Shown: piece by piece, positions 1 through 9,310 of the stretch
Position numbering within the stretch: the stretch's first letter is position 1
Layout: each line of letters opens with the position of its first letter
Assembly (NCBI GenBank): GCA_016191435.1
Contig: JACPOQ010000046.1
Location: 234,946-298,945, forward strand
Direction: 5' to 3'
Source: Chloroflexota bacterium
GTDB lineage: Bacteria; Chloroflexota; Dehalococcoidia; Tepidiformales; Tepidiformaceae
Length of the DNA: 64,000 nucleotides
The notes under the pieces: generated by a model
What the model saw: only the letters and a program-made list of their open reading frames with translations
What the model was told of the DNA's origin: nothing
The model's database searches: none
Program-made: the position numbers and the translations under genes

Positions 1-30
1 GGCGCTTTCCGGCTGCCGGCCCTGAGAACG

Positions 31-537
31 TCATTCGAAGGGCAGGTCGTCCGGGTCGCTGGGGAAATTGGCGCCACCGGCAGCGCCGGCGCCCGTGGGC
101 TTGCCCTGGTAACCCCCGCCACGGCTTGCGCCGCCGCGGTTGCCCCCCGAGAAGCTGCGCCCGCCGTCACCCCAGCCCGAGTCCCCGCCGGCCCCGTCCG
201 CATCGTTGCGGCTGCCGAGAAACTCCAGGTGATTGCCGATGACCTCGGTCCGGTAATGCTTCTGGCCCTGGTCGTCATCCCACGAACGGGTCTGCAGGCG
301 GCCTTCGATGTAGAGCTGCTTCCCCTTCGTGATGTACTGGCTCAGCCGCTCCGCCTGCTCCGCCCAGAACACGATGTTGAACCATTCGGTCTGGTCTTCC
401 CACTCGCCGGAAGAGCCCTTCCGGCGGTTGTTCACGGCCAGCGTGAACTGCGCCTGGGCCGTCCCGTTGGCTGTGTATCGCAACTCCGCATCCCGGCCCG
501 CATTGCCGATGAGCATCACTTTGTTCAGGCTGGCCAT
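31..537 (-). CDS. ssb: Single-stranded DNA-binding protein
   Basis: Binds and protects single-stranded DNA in replication, recombination and repair. The 168-residue product opens with MASLNKVMLIGNAGRDAELR, the standard start of the bacterial SSB OB-fold, which fills about residues 1-110. A Gly/Ser/Arg-rich disordered linker follows, and the protein ends in an acidic DPDDLPFE tip, the usual partner-binding tail. The start at 537 is chosen over an upstream one because a strong GAGGAGG ribosome site (544-550) lies just before it and the OB-fold begins there. It follows rpsF by 16 nt, the common rpsF-ssb-rpsR arrangement; rpsR would lie beyond the left edge. Confidence 0.96.
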   Translation of the reverse strand: MASLNKVMLIGNAGRDAELRYTANGTAQAQFTLAVNNRRKGSSGEWEDQTEWFNIVFWAEQAERLSQYITKGKQLYIEGRLQTRSWDDDQGQKHYRTEVIGNHLEFLGSRNDADGAGGDSGWGDGGRSFSGGNRGGASRGGGYQGKPTGAGAAGGANFPSDPDDLPFE

Positions 538-553
538 GGGGCGCCTCCTCGCG

Positions 554-1117
554 TTAGGCGGATGGTTCCGCGATCGTGCCGCTCGGTTCCGCGGAGCCTT
601 CGGGCGGTGCGTCTCCCGCTTCGGCAACCGGCGGCGATGCTTCCGCTTCGCCCGGTTCCTCCGCCTCCGCGACCGTCGCCGGGACTTCCGTCACGTCCGG
701 CGTGGCATCGGCGGTGGGCACTTCCGGCTCATCCGCCGTCTCCGCCTCCGGGGCAGCTTCGGCGGCCGGGGCAGGTGCTTCGGTGCCAGGCATCCGCCGG
801 GGCTCCCGCGGTTGCGGTGGCGGCGGAAGCTCGTCGGCCCGCACGATCAGGTGCCGAAACACCCGCTCATCGATCTTCAACGCGGCTTCCAGCGCCCTTA
901 CGTTCGCCGGGTCGAGGTTCACCCGCGAAACGATGTAGTCGCCATCGATCTGGCGGTTGATGGGATACGCCATCCGCCGCCGGCCCCAGTGGTCCACCCG
1001 CGCTACGTTCCCGCCCCGCGCTTCGATCGCTGTCGTCAGATGTTGGACGGAGGCGTCGGCCCCTCCCGCTTCGGCGACGGCCAGGTCGTACACGACCGTC
1101 AGTTCATACTCCCGCAT
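554..1117 (-). CDS. rpsF: 30S ribosomal protein S6 with long acidic tail
   Basis: Small-subunit ribosomal protein S6, which pairs with S18 on the platform of the 30S subunit. Residues 1 to about 95 (MREYELTVVYDL to HLIVRADEL) match the S6 fold, including the RRMAYPI stretch. About 90 further residues rich in Ala, Glu and Pro make the 187-residue protein roughly twice the usual S6 length; such low-complexity acidic tails vary between lineages. The start at 1117 is used because the S6 fold begins exactly there; an upstream in-frame extension looks non-coding. It is first gene of an operon with ssb. Confidence 0.94.
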   Translation of the reverse strand: MREYELTVVYDLAVAEAGGADASVQHLTTAIEARGGNVARVDHWGRRRMAYPINRQIDGDYIVSRVNLDPANVRALEAALKIDERVFRHLIVRADELPPPPQPREPRRMPGTEAPAPAAEAAPEAETADEPEVPTADATPDVTEVPATVAEAEEPGEAEASPPVAEAGDAPPEGSAEPSGTIAEPSA

Positions 1118-1600
1118 GGGTCTCCAGCAGCCGGCGATGGGATTCCCCGCGGACGGGGCGGACTCCGGCGCAAGCCCAGAGGGTAGCACCGCCGCCCACT
1201 CCACTCAATCGAATCCGCTCCGCGCGACAGCCGCTGACGCCTCCACGATGTCCTTCGCCGCCGCCTTTACCTTTCCCTTGAACCTCCCACACTTCCTCAA
1301 TGCTCAGGGCGCGCCTGGTTACGCCGGCCCGCCCGGCGCCGTGCCTATCCTTTTGGCCATGTCGTTTATCACGTTGATCGGTTCCGCGTTCCGCGCCGGC
1401 ATGCTCGCAGCATTCCTGCTGCTCGTCGGAGTCGCGGTGGCCGCCTGATTCCCACACCGCCCGCTGGCGCCCCCCACGATGCTGCCCGGTTCGCAGGGAC
1501 AGTACCGGCCGCCCGCCCCAAATCCGCCTCATGCGCTACCATGGAACCATCCCACCGCGGCGCGATCCCTCTGCGGGCCCCACGGTCGAGGCAGCATCAG
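1118..1600. other. Spacer with no convincing gene
   Basis: About 480 bases upstream of rpsF. A frame at 1248-1448 (+) could encode 66 residues ending in a hydrophobic stretch, but it has no good ribosome site and the antisense frame is equally open, so I do not call it. The promoter of rpsF presumably lies here; I could not pick out a clear -35/-10 pair. Confidence 0.4.
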
Positions 1601-1720
1601 ATGGCGAAGCAACCCAAACCAAAGCCCGGCCAGCCCTCCGGCCGTCCCGGCTATTCCGGCGGCACCAAGGCCCCGGCCTCCAGCACCCCCAAGCCCGTCC
1701 GCGTCCCGGTCAAGAAGTAG
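1601..1720 (+). CDS. Small basic Pro/Lys-rich protein, 39 aa
   Basis: A short frame coding MAKQPKPKPGQPSGRPGYSG followed by a Thr/Ser/Pro/Lys-rich tail ending PVRVPVKK. A GAGG ribosome site at 1588-1591 lies 9 nt before the ATG, which is why I accept it despite its size. The product is very basic and probably disordered; no family is recognised. It is convergent with the enoyl-CoA hydratase gene to its right. Conservation in related genomes would decide whether it is real. Confidence 0.4.
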   Translation: MAKQPKPKPGQPSGRPGYSGGTKAPASSTPKPVRVPVKK

Positions 1721-1779
1721 CGTAAGAGGGACAACCGAGGAAGCAGGGAATCAGGGAGGCTTGGGCGGATATCCTCCTC

Positions 1780-2637
1780 CTACCGCTGCGCCTTCGCCCG
1801 GCTGCCGTAATCCCCGAACGGGTCATCGCGTTCCCGCACGGCCTGGCGAAAGCCGGCTTCGTTCGCCCGCGCGACGAAATCCAGCCCCTCCTGCGTATGC
1901 CGCGCGATGCCATCGAACAGCGTCCCCAACTGGCGGCTCGAAGCCAGCCCCATGTTCTCGGCCGTCTGGTTGCACAGCAGCTTCAGCATGATCAGCTGGT
2001 TGATGGGCACACGCGCCATCCGCTTCGCGAGCGCCAACGCGTGCCCTTGCAGCGCTTCATCGGGCACCGCCTCGAGGATCATGCCGATTTCCGCCGCTCT
2101 CGGCGCCGGGATCTCGTCGCCTGTGAGCATGTAGCGCTTCGCCCGTTCAAGCCCCATGCGGTAGACCCACATCGCGGTCGTCGGCGTACCCCAGACCCGT
2201 GATGGCGGGTAGCCGAAGGTCGCGCCCTCGCCCGCGACGATGATGTCTGCGCACAACACCATGTCGGTCCCACCGCCGATGCACCAGCCCTGCACCGCCG
2301 CGATCGTCGGCTTCTTTGCGTACCACAGCTTCATGTACGTCTCGACGTACCGGCCGATCATCGCCATGTCCGCCACGGAATCCCAGACCGGCCCGAGTTC
2401 CGCTGCGGCCCCGCCCCGTGGCCGCGCCGTCGCCGAGGAAAGCTCGTACCCCGCGCAGAACGCCGGCCCCTCCGCCCGCAGGAGGATGACGTGGACGCCG
2501 CGGTCGCGGTCGGCGGCCTCGATCGCCTCCCCGAGCTCGTCCCGCAGCGCCGGCGTGATGGTGTTGTACGCGCCCGCCCGGCTCAGCGTGATAACCCGGA
2601 CCCCATCCTCCGTCTCCGTCCGCAAAGTCGTCGCCAC
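1780..2637 (-). CDS. Enoyl-CoA hydratase/isomerase family protein
   Basis: Crotonase-fold enzyme of 285 residues acting on acyl-CoA thioesters; the exact substrate cannot be told. The conserved CoA-binding and oxyanion-hole elements are visible: GPAFCAGYELSS near residue 60 and VQGWCIGGGTDMVLCADIIVA near residues 115-135. The GTG at 2637 is preferred because it follows a purine-rich GGAGACAGGA site and begins the crotonase fold. It ends a minus-strand pair with the Ldh2-type dehydrogenase 56 nt upstream, which suggests a small catabolic operon. The family could equally be a hydratase, isomerase or hydrolase. Confidence 0.88.
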   Translation of the reverse strand: MATTLRTETEDGVRVITLSRAGAYNTITPALRDELGEAIEAADRDRGVHVILLRAEGPAFCAGYELSSATARPRGGAAAELGPVWDSVADMAMIGRYVETYMKLWYAKKPTIAAVQGWCIGGGTDMVLCADIIVAGEGATFGYPPSRVWGTPTTAMWVYRMGLERAKRYMLTGDEIPAPRAAEIGMILEAVPDEALQGHALALAKRMARVPINQLIMLKLLCNQTAENMGLASSRQLGTLFDGIARHTQEGLDFVARANEAGFRQAVRERDDPFGDYGSRAKAQR

Positions 2638-2693
2638 GGTCCTGTCTCCTCGATCCGCTCCCTCTGGTTGTTCGCGATCGCTGCACCCGGTGG

Positions 2694-3770
2694 TTATACC
2701 CCCGCCGGAAACGCGACGCCGATTTCCGCGCCGAGCGCGGTGAGCTGGTCGATCGTCTCGGCGTCGAGCGGGATGCCGTTGGCCAGGCGGTCTGCGCGCG
2801 CCGCGTGCTCGGGGTCGCCGGGCAGCAGCACGGCGTCCCGCCCCGGCGCCGGGCGGGTCGCGCGAATGTGGTCCGCCACGCGGCGCATCTCGGCCTTGAA
2901 CTCCACGGGGTCGCGGAAGGCGTCGATGCGCCAGGCCGCGAACCAGAACCCCTGCGCCAGCGCCACCCGGTCGATGAACAACCCCGAGCTCGCGCCCGAA
3001 AGCACGCCGGTGAGGATGTCGACCATCAGCCCGAGCCCATAGCCCTTGTACGAACTCGTCTCCATGCGTGACCCCAGTGGCAGCAGGGCGCCGCCCTTGC
3101 GCAGGATCGCGGGGTCCGCCGTGTCGTTCCCTTCGGCATCGATGGCCCAGCCCGGCGGGATGGGCTTGCCCTGCCGCATCGCGATCTCCAGCTTGCCGCC
3201 CGCCACCGCGGTCGTCGCCATGTCGAGCAGGAACGGGGGCCCACCCTCGATCGGCGCCGCCATCGCGATCGGGTTGGTCCCGTAGACGCGGTCCAGCCCG
3301 CCTGCCGCGGCTGCGATCGGCGGCACGTTGCACATCGCCATGCCGATGAGGTCGCGGTCCGCGGCCATCCGGGCGTAGTAGCCGGCCGCTCCGAAATGGC
3401 GGCCGTTGCGCACGGTCACCATCGCCAGCCCGGCCGCCTCGGCTTTCGCGATGCAGGTCTCCATCGCCTTGCGCGCGACCACCACGCCGAGGCCGCCATC
3501 GGCCTCCCACGTCGCGGTCACCGCGCTTTCGCGCACCACGGTCACATTCGGGTTCGCGTTGACGATGCCGCGCTTCAGCCCCGGCGCGTATCCCGGGTGC
3601 CAGGGCAGATGCGCAATCCCGTGCGACTCAATGCCCGCCAGGTCGGCATCGACCAGCACCTCCGCGCCCATCGCCGCATCCTCGGCGGGCACGCCAAAGT
3701 GCCGGAACACCGCGGCAGTGAAGGCGCGGAGCGCATCCGCGTTGTAGCGTGGGCGAAGTTCGGCAGCCAT
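2694..3770 (-). CDS. Malate/L-lactate (Ldh2-type) dehydrogenase family
   Basis: NAD(P)-dependent oxidoreductase of the Ldh2/malate-lactate dehydrogenase family (YlbC/AllD/ComC type), 358 residues as usual for the family. Typical segments are GIESHGIAHLPWHPGYAPGL near residue 50 with the catalytic His, VRNGRHFGAAGYYARMA near 125, and GTNPIAMAAP near 175. These enzymes oxidise 2-hydroxyacids such as lactate, malate, sulfolactate or ureidoglycolate; the substrate is not evident. The start at 3770 is where the family fold begins (MAAELRPRYN), though no strong ribosome site precedes it. It is followed by the enoyl-CoA hydratase gene. Confidence 0.88.
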   Translation of the reverse strand: MAAELRPRYNADALRAFTAAVFRHFGVPAEDAAMGAEVLVDADLAGIESHGIAHLPWHPGYAPGLKRGIVNANPNVTVVRESAVTATWEADGGLGVVVARKAMETCIAKAEAAGLAMVTVRNGRHFGAAGYYARMAADRDLIGMAMCNVPPIAAAAGGLDRVYGTNPIAMAAPIEGGPPFLLDMATTAVAGGKLEIAMRQGKPIPPGWAIDAEGNDTADPAILRKGGALLPLGSRMETSSYKGYGLGLMVDILTGVLSGASSGLFIDRVALAQGFWFAAWRIDAFRDPVEFKAEMRRVADHIRATRPAPGRDAVLLPGDPEHAARADRLANGIPLDAETIDQLTALGAEIGVAFPAGV

Positions 3771-3850
3771 GGCCGCGGCATCGTACAACGCCCCGCCGCC
3801 GCCTGCGCGCCCGCGCAACCGGCCATCAGCCCGTGCAACCGTGAATCCGG

Positions 3851-4117
3851 CTACGCCGCCCGGTCGGTACGTCCCGCGGGCTGGGCGAGCCGCCCTGGGA
3901 ACCGCGTGATCTTCGCCGCCCGGGCCGCCTCGCGCTCCGCACTCCGCCTGGCAGCCCGTGCCGCCGCCCAGCCGGCACCCTCGGCGATGAACGCGAACGG
4001 CAACGCCGCTGCCAGCGCCGGCGACCAGTCGAGCACGCCCGCAAAGCCCGCCGCGATCGAAAGCGCCAGGCCCAGCATCATCGGCCCGCGCACACCCCAC
4101 TTCCAGAAACCTGTCAT
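3851..4117 (-). CDS. Small membrane protein
   Basis: 88 residues starting MTGFWKWGVRGPMMLGLALS. Two hydrophobic stretches (about residues 10-27 and 30-48) predict two membrane helices, followed by an Arg/Ala-rich cytoplasmic tail. No family recognised. It lies 80 nt upstream of the Ldh2-type gene on the same strand and might be cotranscribed. The ribosome site is weak; a TTG start 21 nt further up is possible. Confidence 0.5.
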   Translation of the reverse strand: MTGFWKWGVRGPMMLGLALSIAAGFAGVLDWSPALAAALPFAFIAEGAGWAAARAARRSAEREAARAAKITRFPGRLAQPAGRTDRAA

Positions 4118-4212
4118 ACCACCACTATCGGCAACCAAACCCCGACCCGGTAGCCGCGCCCCTCAATGGGCGCTACGCCCGCCGCCCAGCGCAACAGAGT
4201 CCCCGCGGTCGA

Positions 4213-4240
4213 AGCTAATAGCTAACAGCTATGAGCTAAT
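4213..4240. repeat. AGCTA-rich repeat, copy 1
   Basis: AGCTAATAGCTAACAGCTAT continues into GAGCTAAT. Similar AGCTA/TAGCT-rich stretches occur at 8992-9020, 9053-9086 and 32311-32340, all at gene borders. This copy overlaps the stop codon of the neighbouring flavoprotein gene. Confidence 0.6.
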
Positions 4241-4700
4241 ACACCCCGCCCAGCTTCCCGTGATCCCACGTGTAGATGTCCACCGGCTTCACCCGCACCA
4301 CCACGCGCTTGGATGCGACCCTCAGCGCCGCTTCGGGCGTGTCGGTGGGCGCCGGGATGCCGTTGTATTTTTCGCCGACCGCGGCCATCACCTTCGCCGT
4401 GTACGGCGTGTCCGTGATGATCTCCGCCTCGCCTTCGATAACCAGGCCCTTGAGCTCCGCGTACTTCTTTCCCGATTCCACCATCACCGTGATCTTCGGG
4501 TCCCGCCGCAGGTTGAGGATTTTCTGGCTCTTCCCGAACGTCGTGAAGACGATCATCCCGTCCAGCACCACGTACCACATCGCTACGAGGTGGGGGTAGC
4601 CCTTGGGCCCAATCGAGGCCACCTGGAGTGTCCAGCTCTCGGCAAGAAACCGCTCCTGTTCCTCCGCGGTCAGCGCTATCTGGTCTCGGCGGCTCGGCAT
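4236..4700 (-). CDS. PNPOx-like F420/FMN-dependent oxidoreductase
   Basis: 154-residue split-barrel flavoprotein of the pyridoxamine 5'-phosphate oxidase-like superfamily (TIGR03618/F420-binding type). The segment TLQVASIGPKGYPHLVAMWY with a following IVFTTFGKSQKILNLRRDPK is characteristic: the second Lys/Arg-rich element contacts the flavin or F420 phosphate. Members reduce or oxidise small molecules using FMN or F420; the substrate is unknown. The start at 4700 begins the fold. It is divergent from another PNPOx-like gene 82 nt away, so the two may share a promoter region. Confidence 0.85.
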   Translation of the reverse strand: MPSRRDQIALTAEEQERFLAESWTLQVASIGPKGYPHLVAMWYVVLDGMIVFTTFGKSQKILNLRRDPKITVMVESGKKYAELKGLVIEGEAEIITDTPYTAKVMAAVGEKYNGIPAPTDTPEAALRVASKRVVVRVKPVDIYTWDHGKLGGVY

Positions 4701-4782
4701 CGGGCGGGCTCCACGGGTGTAAGATTCGCCAACACTACAACCTCCCGGCCCGTCCGGCATCCGCCCCAAAGGAGCCCCCGCG

Positions 4783-5391
4783 ATGACCAACTTCCACGAG
4801 GGCGAGCGCGCGCTGCAGGCGCGTTTCGATAGCACCCGCCTCGCCGACAAGGTCTCCGCCGTGACCATGCACGACCGCTTCACCGATGGCGACCGTGCCT
4901 TCCTCGCTCGCATGGACATGTTCTTCCTCGCTACCAGCGATGCACGGGGCAACCTCGATTGCTCCTACAAGGGCGGCGACCCCGGCTTCCTCCACGTCGT
5001 GGACGACCAGACGCTCGCGTTCCCCGTCTACGACGGCAACGGCATGTTCATGAGCGCCGGCAACATGCTCGAACACCCGCAGGTCGGCATGCTCTTCATC
5101 GATTTCGAAAACCAGTGGCGCATGCGCGTGAACGGCAGCGCCACCATCGATTTCGCTGACGCCCTGCTTGCCCGTTACCCCGAAGCGCAGTTCGTCGTGC
5201 GGGTCCACGCCGAGCAGATCTTCCCCAACTGCCCGCGTTACATCCATAAGATGCGGCTCGTCGAGCGCTCCACCTTCGTCCCGCGTGCCGCCTGCGAGAC
5301 GCCGGACCCGGACTGGAAGGACCACTTCGAAGACGCCCTGCCCGCCGCCCAGCAGGCCCGCCGTGCCGCCCGCCGTGACGGGAGCGCCTGA
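4783..5391 (+). CDS. PNPOx-family FMN-binding protein
   Basis: 202 residues of the pyridoxamine 5'-phosphate oxidase-like family (Pfam Putative_PNPOx). FMN-binding split-barrel elements: FFLATSDARGNLDCSYKGGD near residue 47, FPVYDGNGMFMSAGNMLEHP near 86, and QWRMRVNGSATI near 110. The C-terminal quarter has CPRYIHKM, typical of this subgroup. The role is probably an FMN-dependent oxidoreductase in the cytoplasm. Its stop overlaps the PPK2 start (TGATG), so the two are translationally coupled. Confidence 0.85.
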   Translation: MTNFHEGERALQARFDSTRLADKVSAVTMHDRFTDGDRAFLARMDMFFLATSDARGNLDCSYKGGDPGFLHVVDDQTLAFPVYDGNGMFMSAGNMLEHPQVGMLFIDFENQWRMRVNGSATIDFADALLARYPEAQFVVRVHAEQIFPNCPRYIHKMRLVERSTFVPRAACETPDPDWKDHFEDALPAAQQARRAARRDGSA

Positions 5392-6200
5392 TGGCGAATC
5401 GCGACCAACCGATCGTCCCCCCGCCTGGGAAGCCGTTCCGCCTCGCCGAGTTCGACCCCGAAAACACGAGCGGCACTTCGAAGGAAGCAGCGCTCGCGCT
5501 CATCCCATCGCTCCGCCTGGGCATCAACGAACTCCAGGACCTGCTCTACGCCGACCGCCGTTACGCATTGCTCATTGTCCTCCAGGGGATCGATACCGCC
5601 GGAAAGGACGGGACCATCAAGAGCGTCTTTCAGGAGGTTGGTCCCCTCGGCTCTTCGGTCGCGAACTTCGGCGTGCCCTCCGCCGAAGAAGCCGCCCATG
5701 ATTTTCTCTGGCGCTACCATGCCCGTGCTCCCGAAAAGGGCAAGGTCGTCATCTTCAACCGTTCCTATTATGAAAGCGTCCTCGTCGAGCGCGTTGACAG
5801 CCTGGTGTCGAAAGACGTGTGGAAAGCCCGCTACGACACAATCAACGAGTTCGAACGCTACCTCGTGGCACAACAGACGGTCATCGCCAAGTTCTTCCTG
5901 CATATTTCCAAGGGCGAGCAGCGGGAGCGCCTGCAGGAGCGCGTCGATAACCCGAAAAAGCGCTGGAAGTTCCGTGAGGGCGACCTCCAGGAGCGCGCCC
6001 ATTGGGATGCCTACCAGGAGGCATTCGAAGATATGGTCGGCAGGTGCAACACCGCCGCCGCGCCCTGGCACGTCGTCCCCGCGGACCACAAATGGTACCG
6101 CGATGTGGTCATCGCGAAGGCGATCATCGCCCTCCTCGAATCGCTCGACCTCCACTACCCGAAGCCGGTTGCCGGGGTTGAAGGCACCGTCGTCGAATAG
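5391..6200 (+). CDS. PPK2-family polyphosphate:nucleotide kinase
   Basis: Transfers phosphate between polyphosphate and nucleotides (ADP/GDP or AMP). The 269-residue single-domain protein shows the PPK2 Walker A GIDTAGKDGTIKSVF near residue 66, the lid region with RAPEKGKVVIFNRSYYESVLV (Walker B and the following Arg/Tyr), and the C-terminal HVVPADHKWYRDV signature. Length fits one-domain PPK2. Whether it prefers AMP or ADP cannot be settled by eye. It overlaps the upstream flavoprotein gene by one base and is convergent with nusG. Confidence 0.92.
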   Translation: MANRDQPIVPPPGKPFRLAEFDPENTSGTSKEAALALIPSLRLGINELQDLLYADRRYALLIVLQGIDTAGKDGTIKSVFQEVGPLGSSVANFGVPSAEEAAHDFLWRYHARAPEKGKVVIFNRSYYESVLVERVDSLVSKDVWKARYDTINEFERYLVAQQTVIAKFFLHISKGEQRERLQERVDNPKKRWKFREGDLQERAHWDAYQEAFEDMVGRCNTAAAPWHVVPADHKWYRDVVIAKAIIALLESLDLHYPKPVAGVEGTVVE

Positions 6201-6230
6201 CGGCGGCTACCCCACATCGGACACGAAAAC

Positions 6231-6252
6231 GGGCCGGTCACATGACCGGCCC
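6231..6252. terminator. Bidirectional terminator between PPK2 and nusG
   Basis: Perfect 10-bp inverted repeat GGGCCGGTCA / TGACCGGCCC with a 2-nt loop, lying between two convergent genes. There is no long U run on either side, so it may act as an intrinsic or factor-assisted terminator. Confidence 0.75.
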
Positions 6253-6296
6253 ATCTCCTTCGCAACGTCTGCGCTCGAACCTCGGCGCCTCTGCCG

Positions 6297-6971
6297 TTAC
6301 AGCTTCTCCACCTGCAGGAAGTCCAGTTCCACCGGCGTCTCCCGGCCGAACATGTTGACCAGCACGCGGACCTTGCCCTTTTCCGTGTTGATGTCGTCCA
6401 CCGTGCCAACGAAGTCCTCGAAGGGCCCGTCCACGATGCGCACGTTCTGCCCCGGCGCAAACCCGACGCGCACCCGCGGCTGCTCCATGCGCATTGCCCG
6501 CAGGATGTGGTTCACCTCGTCCTGTGACAGCGGCACCGGCCGCGTGCCCGAGCTCACGAAGCCCGTCACGCCGGTCGTGTTGCGGATCATGTGCCAGGCT
6601 TCGTCCGAATCCGGGTCGCCTTCCTTCAAGGTGATCGTCTGCACAAGCACGTACCCCGGATAGAGCTTTCGCTTCACCGTCCGGCGCTGGCCCTCGCGAA
6701 TCTCGATCTCGTCTTCGGTCGGCACCACCACGTGAAAGACCTTGTCCCGGGCGTCCATCTGCTCGACGGTGCTCTTGATCGCGTGGCGGACTTTGTTCTC
6801 GTGCCCGCTGTAGGTGTGCAGGAAATACCAGTTGCGGCCGGGCGCGCTGATCTCGTCGTCCGGCAACTGCTCCTGATCGACGATGTCGTCGTCCTTGCGG
6901 CGCCGCGTGACGGGCCGCTTCTTCGGTTCTGGCCCGATCCCCGAAAGGGCCGTGATAGGTTCGTTGCTCAT
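6297..6971 (-). CDS. nusG: Transcription termination/antitermination factor NusG
   Basis: RNA polymerase-bound elongation factor. The 224-residue product has about 45 charged residues first (KKRPVTRRRKDDDIVDQ), then the NGN domain from NWYFLHTYSGHENKVRHAI, the LYPGYVLV element near residue 108, and a KOW domain at the end (GFAPGQNVRIVDGPFEDFVG, then a C-terminal LDFLQVEKL). The ATG at 6971 is chosen; a TTG five codons earlier is possible. The order tuf-rpmG-secE-nusG is normal, but rplK does not follow; a terminator and a convergent gene close the operon. Confidence 0.97.
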   Translation of the reverse strand: MSNEPITALSGIGPEPKKRPVTRRRKDDDIVDQEQLPDDEISAPGRNWYFLHTYSGHENKVRHAIKSTVEQMDARDKVFHVVVPTEDEIEIREGQRRTVKRKLYPGYVLVQTITLKEGDPDSDEAWHMIRNTTGVTGFVSSGTRPVPLSQDEVNHILRAMRMEQPRVRVGFAPGQNVRIVDGPFEDFVGTVDDINTEKGKVRVLVNMFGRETPVELDFLQVEKL

Positions 6972-7027
6972 AGGCTGTTGTTTCAATCCTCACCCTCCAG
7001 CGGGAGGGCGCCAGTCGGTACGGGACG

Positions 7028-7393
7028 TTAAAAGAACAGTTTCTCGATCGCCCAGCCGAACACCAGGTCGACTCCACCGAGGAAGAGGCCGACCGCCGCG
7101 GCGACGATCGCCACCACGATCGTGAGGTAGCGCGTCTCGGCGAACGAAGGCCACGTGACCTTCTTCAGCTCGGAAACAATGTCGGAGATGAAGCGCGGCT
7201 GAAGCTTCGAAATGAAGCCCAGCCGGTTCCGGCGCCTGGCCGGAGCCGGCGCGCCACCGGGCGCTCGCGGGGCGGCTGGCGGCGCCGCGGCCCGCGGCAG
7301 ATTGTCGCGGAGGCGCCGCGCCGCGGCCTCCCCGGCGGCCGCGCCGGATGTGGTCGTGGTGGCTTCGATGCGGCGTCTCGGTGTTCGTGCCAT
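7028..7393 (-). CDS. secE: Preprotein translocase subunit SecE
   Basis: Small essential subunit of the SecYEG channel. The product is 121 residues: a basic Ala/Pro/Arg-rich cytoplasmic N-terminus, the conserved amphipathic helix FISDIVSELKKVTWPSFAET, then one membrane helix (YLTIVVAIVAAAVGLFLGGVD). The KKVTWPS motif is the family signature. It sits between rpmG and nusG as in most bacteria. Confidence 0.95.
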   Translation of the reverse strand: MARTPRRRIEATTTTSGAAAGEAAARRLRDNLPRAAAPPAAPRAPGGAPAPARRRNRLGFISKLQPRFISDIVSELKKVTWPSFAETRYLTIVVAIVAAAVGLFLGGVDLVFGWAIEKLFF

Positions 7394-7399
7394 CGCTGG

Positions 7400-7567
7400 T
7401 TACCGCGTTTCCCTGAACAGGACGTGCTTGCGCAGCCCTGGGTGATACTTCTTCAGCTCGATGCGCGCCGAATCGTTGCGGCGGTTCTTCTGCGTGGTGT
7501 AGCGGAAGACCGGGCCCTCGGTGCTCTGGAGATGGATGATGATGCGGTCGCCCTTGGCCTTCGCCAT
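7400..7567 (-). CDS. rpmG: 50S ribosomal protein L33
   Basis: 55-residue L33 ([18 protein letters not shown] to KHVLFRETR). The [15 protein letters not shown] stretch and the [16 protein letters not shown] end are diagnostic. The Zn-binding cysteines of the C+ form are absent, so this is the C- type. The start at 7567 fits the family length. It lies between tuf and secE. Confidence 0.95.
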   Translation of the reverse strand: MAKAKGDRIIIHLQSTEGPVFRYTTQKNRRNDSARIELKKYHPGLRKHVLFRETR

Positions 7568-7648
7568 GGTCCTGCCCTCCAATGGGGTCGTCGCCCCCGC
7601 CCGCCGCACGGCAGACGGGACGCGTGTGGGCTACTTCCTATAGTAGCC

Positions 7649-8848
<1,200 letters not shown>

Positions 8849-8912
8849 CGTTTGCCTCCGGGCTTGCCCTGGGTGGCCGGCGCCGCTTCGGCGGCTACCG
8901 GGAAGAAGTAAC

Positions 8913-8988
8913 TGGAGCCCTCATCCAGATTTGAACTGGAGACCTCGTTCTTACCAAGAACGCGCTCTGCCAACTGAGCTATGAGGGC
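8913..8988 (-). tRNA. tRNA-Thr (anticodon GGT)
   Basis: Full cloverleaf on the minus strand. Acceptor GCCCTCA pairs with TGAGGGC, the anticodon loop is TTGGTAA (anticodon GGT), the T-arm loop is TTCAAAT, and CCA is encoded at the 3' end. It lies directly upstream of tuf. Confidence 0.96.
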
Positions 8989-8991
8989 GGG

Positions 8992-9020
8992 TAGCTATCA
9001 GCTCATAGCCGCTAGCTGTT
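8992..9020. repeat. AGCTA-rich repeat, copy 2
   Basis: TAGCTATCAGCTCATAGCCG runs on into CTAGCTGTT in the spacer between two tRNA genes. Read on the other strand it resembles copy 1 (AACAGCTA...CTATGAGCT). Confidence 0.55.
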
Positions 9021-9052
9021 GACCGCCGACGCCTCGGGATTGCTGTCCTGCC

Positions 9053-9086
9053 GGCTAATAGCTAGAAGCTAGTAGCTAGCAGCTTC
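9053..9086. repeat. AGCTA-rich repeat, copy 3
   Basis: GGCTAATAGCTAGAAGCTAG then TAGCTAGCAGCTTC, ending just at the 3' side of tRNA-Tyr. It contains several overlapping AGCT/CTAG palindromes. Confidence 0.55.
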
Positions 9087-9173
9087 TGGTGGAGAGAGCA
9101 GGATTCGAACCTACGAAGCGCGTAGCGCGGCAGATTTACAGTCTGCTGCCATTAACCACTCGGCCATCTCTCC
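9087..9173 (-). tRNA. tRNA-Tyr (anticodon GTA)
   Basis: 87-nt class II tRNA. Acceptor GGAGAGA pairs with TCTCTCC, anticodon loop CTGTAAA (GTA), a long variable arm (CCGCGCTACGCGCTTCG region), T-arm GGTTCGAATCC, and CCA encoded. Confidence 0.96.
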
Positions 9174-9206
9174 ACATTGGTCGCCCCCGCTTACGCGATG
9201 GCCGGC

Positions 9207-9282
9207 TGGAGCCCGAGAGGGGACTCGAACCCCTAACCGTCCGATTACAAATCGGATGCGCTGCCAGTTGCGCCACCCGGGC
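9207..9282 (-). tRNA. tRNA-Thr (anticodon TGT)
   Basis: Acceptor GCCCGGG pairs with CTCGGGC (one G-U pair), anticodon loop TTTGTAA (TGT), T-loop GTTCGAGTC, CCA encoded. It is the first gene of the Thr-Tyr-Thr-tuf array. Confidence 0.95.
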
Positions 9283-9310
9283 CCGGGTCACCCACCGTTT
9301 TCGGAGTCCA

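Noticed and set aside
1248..1448. A 66-codon small membrane protein.
   Set aside because: No ribosome site, weak hydrophobic profile and an equally open antisense frame.
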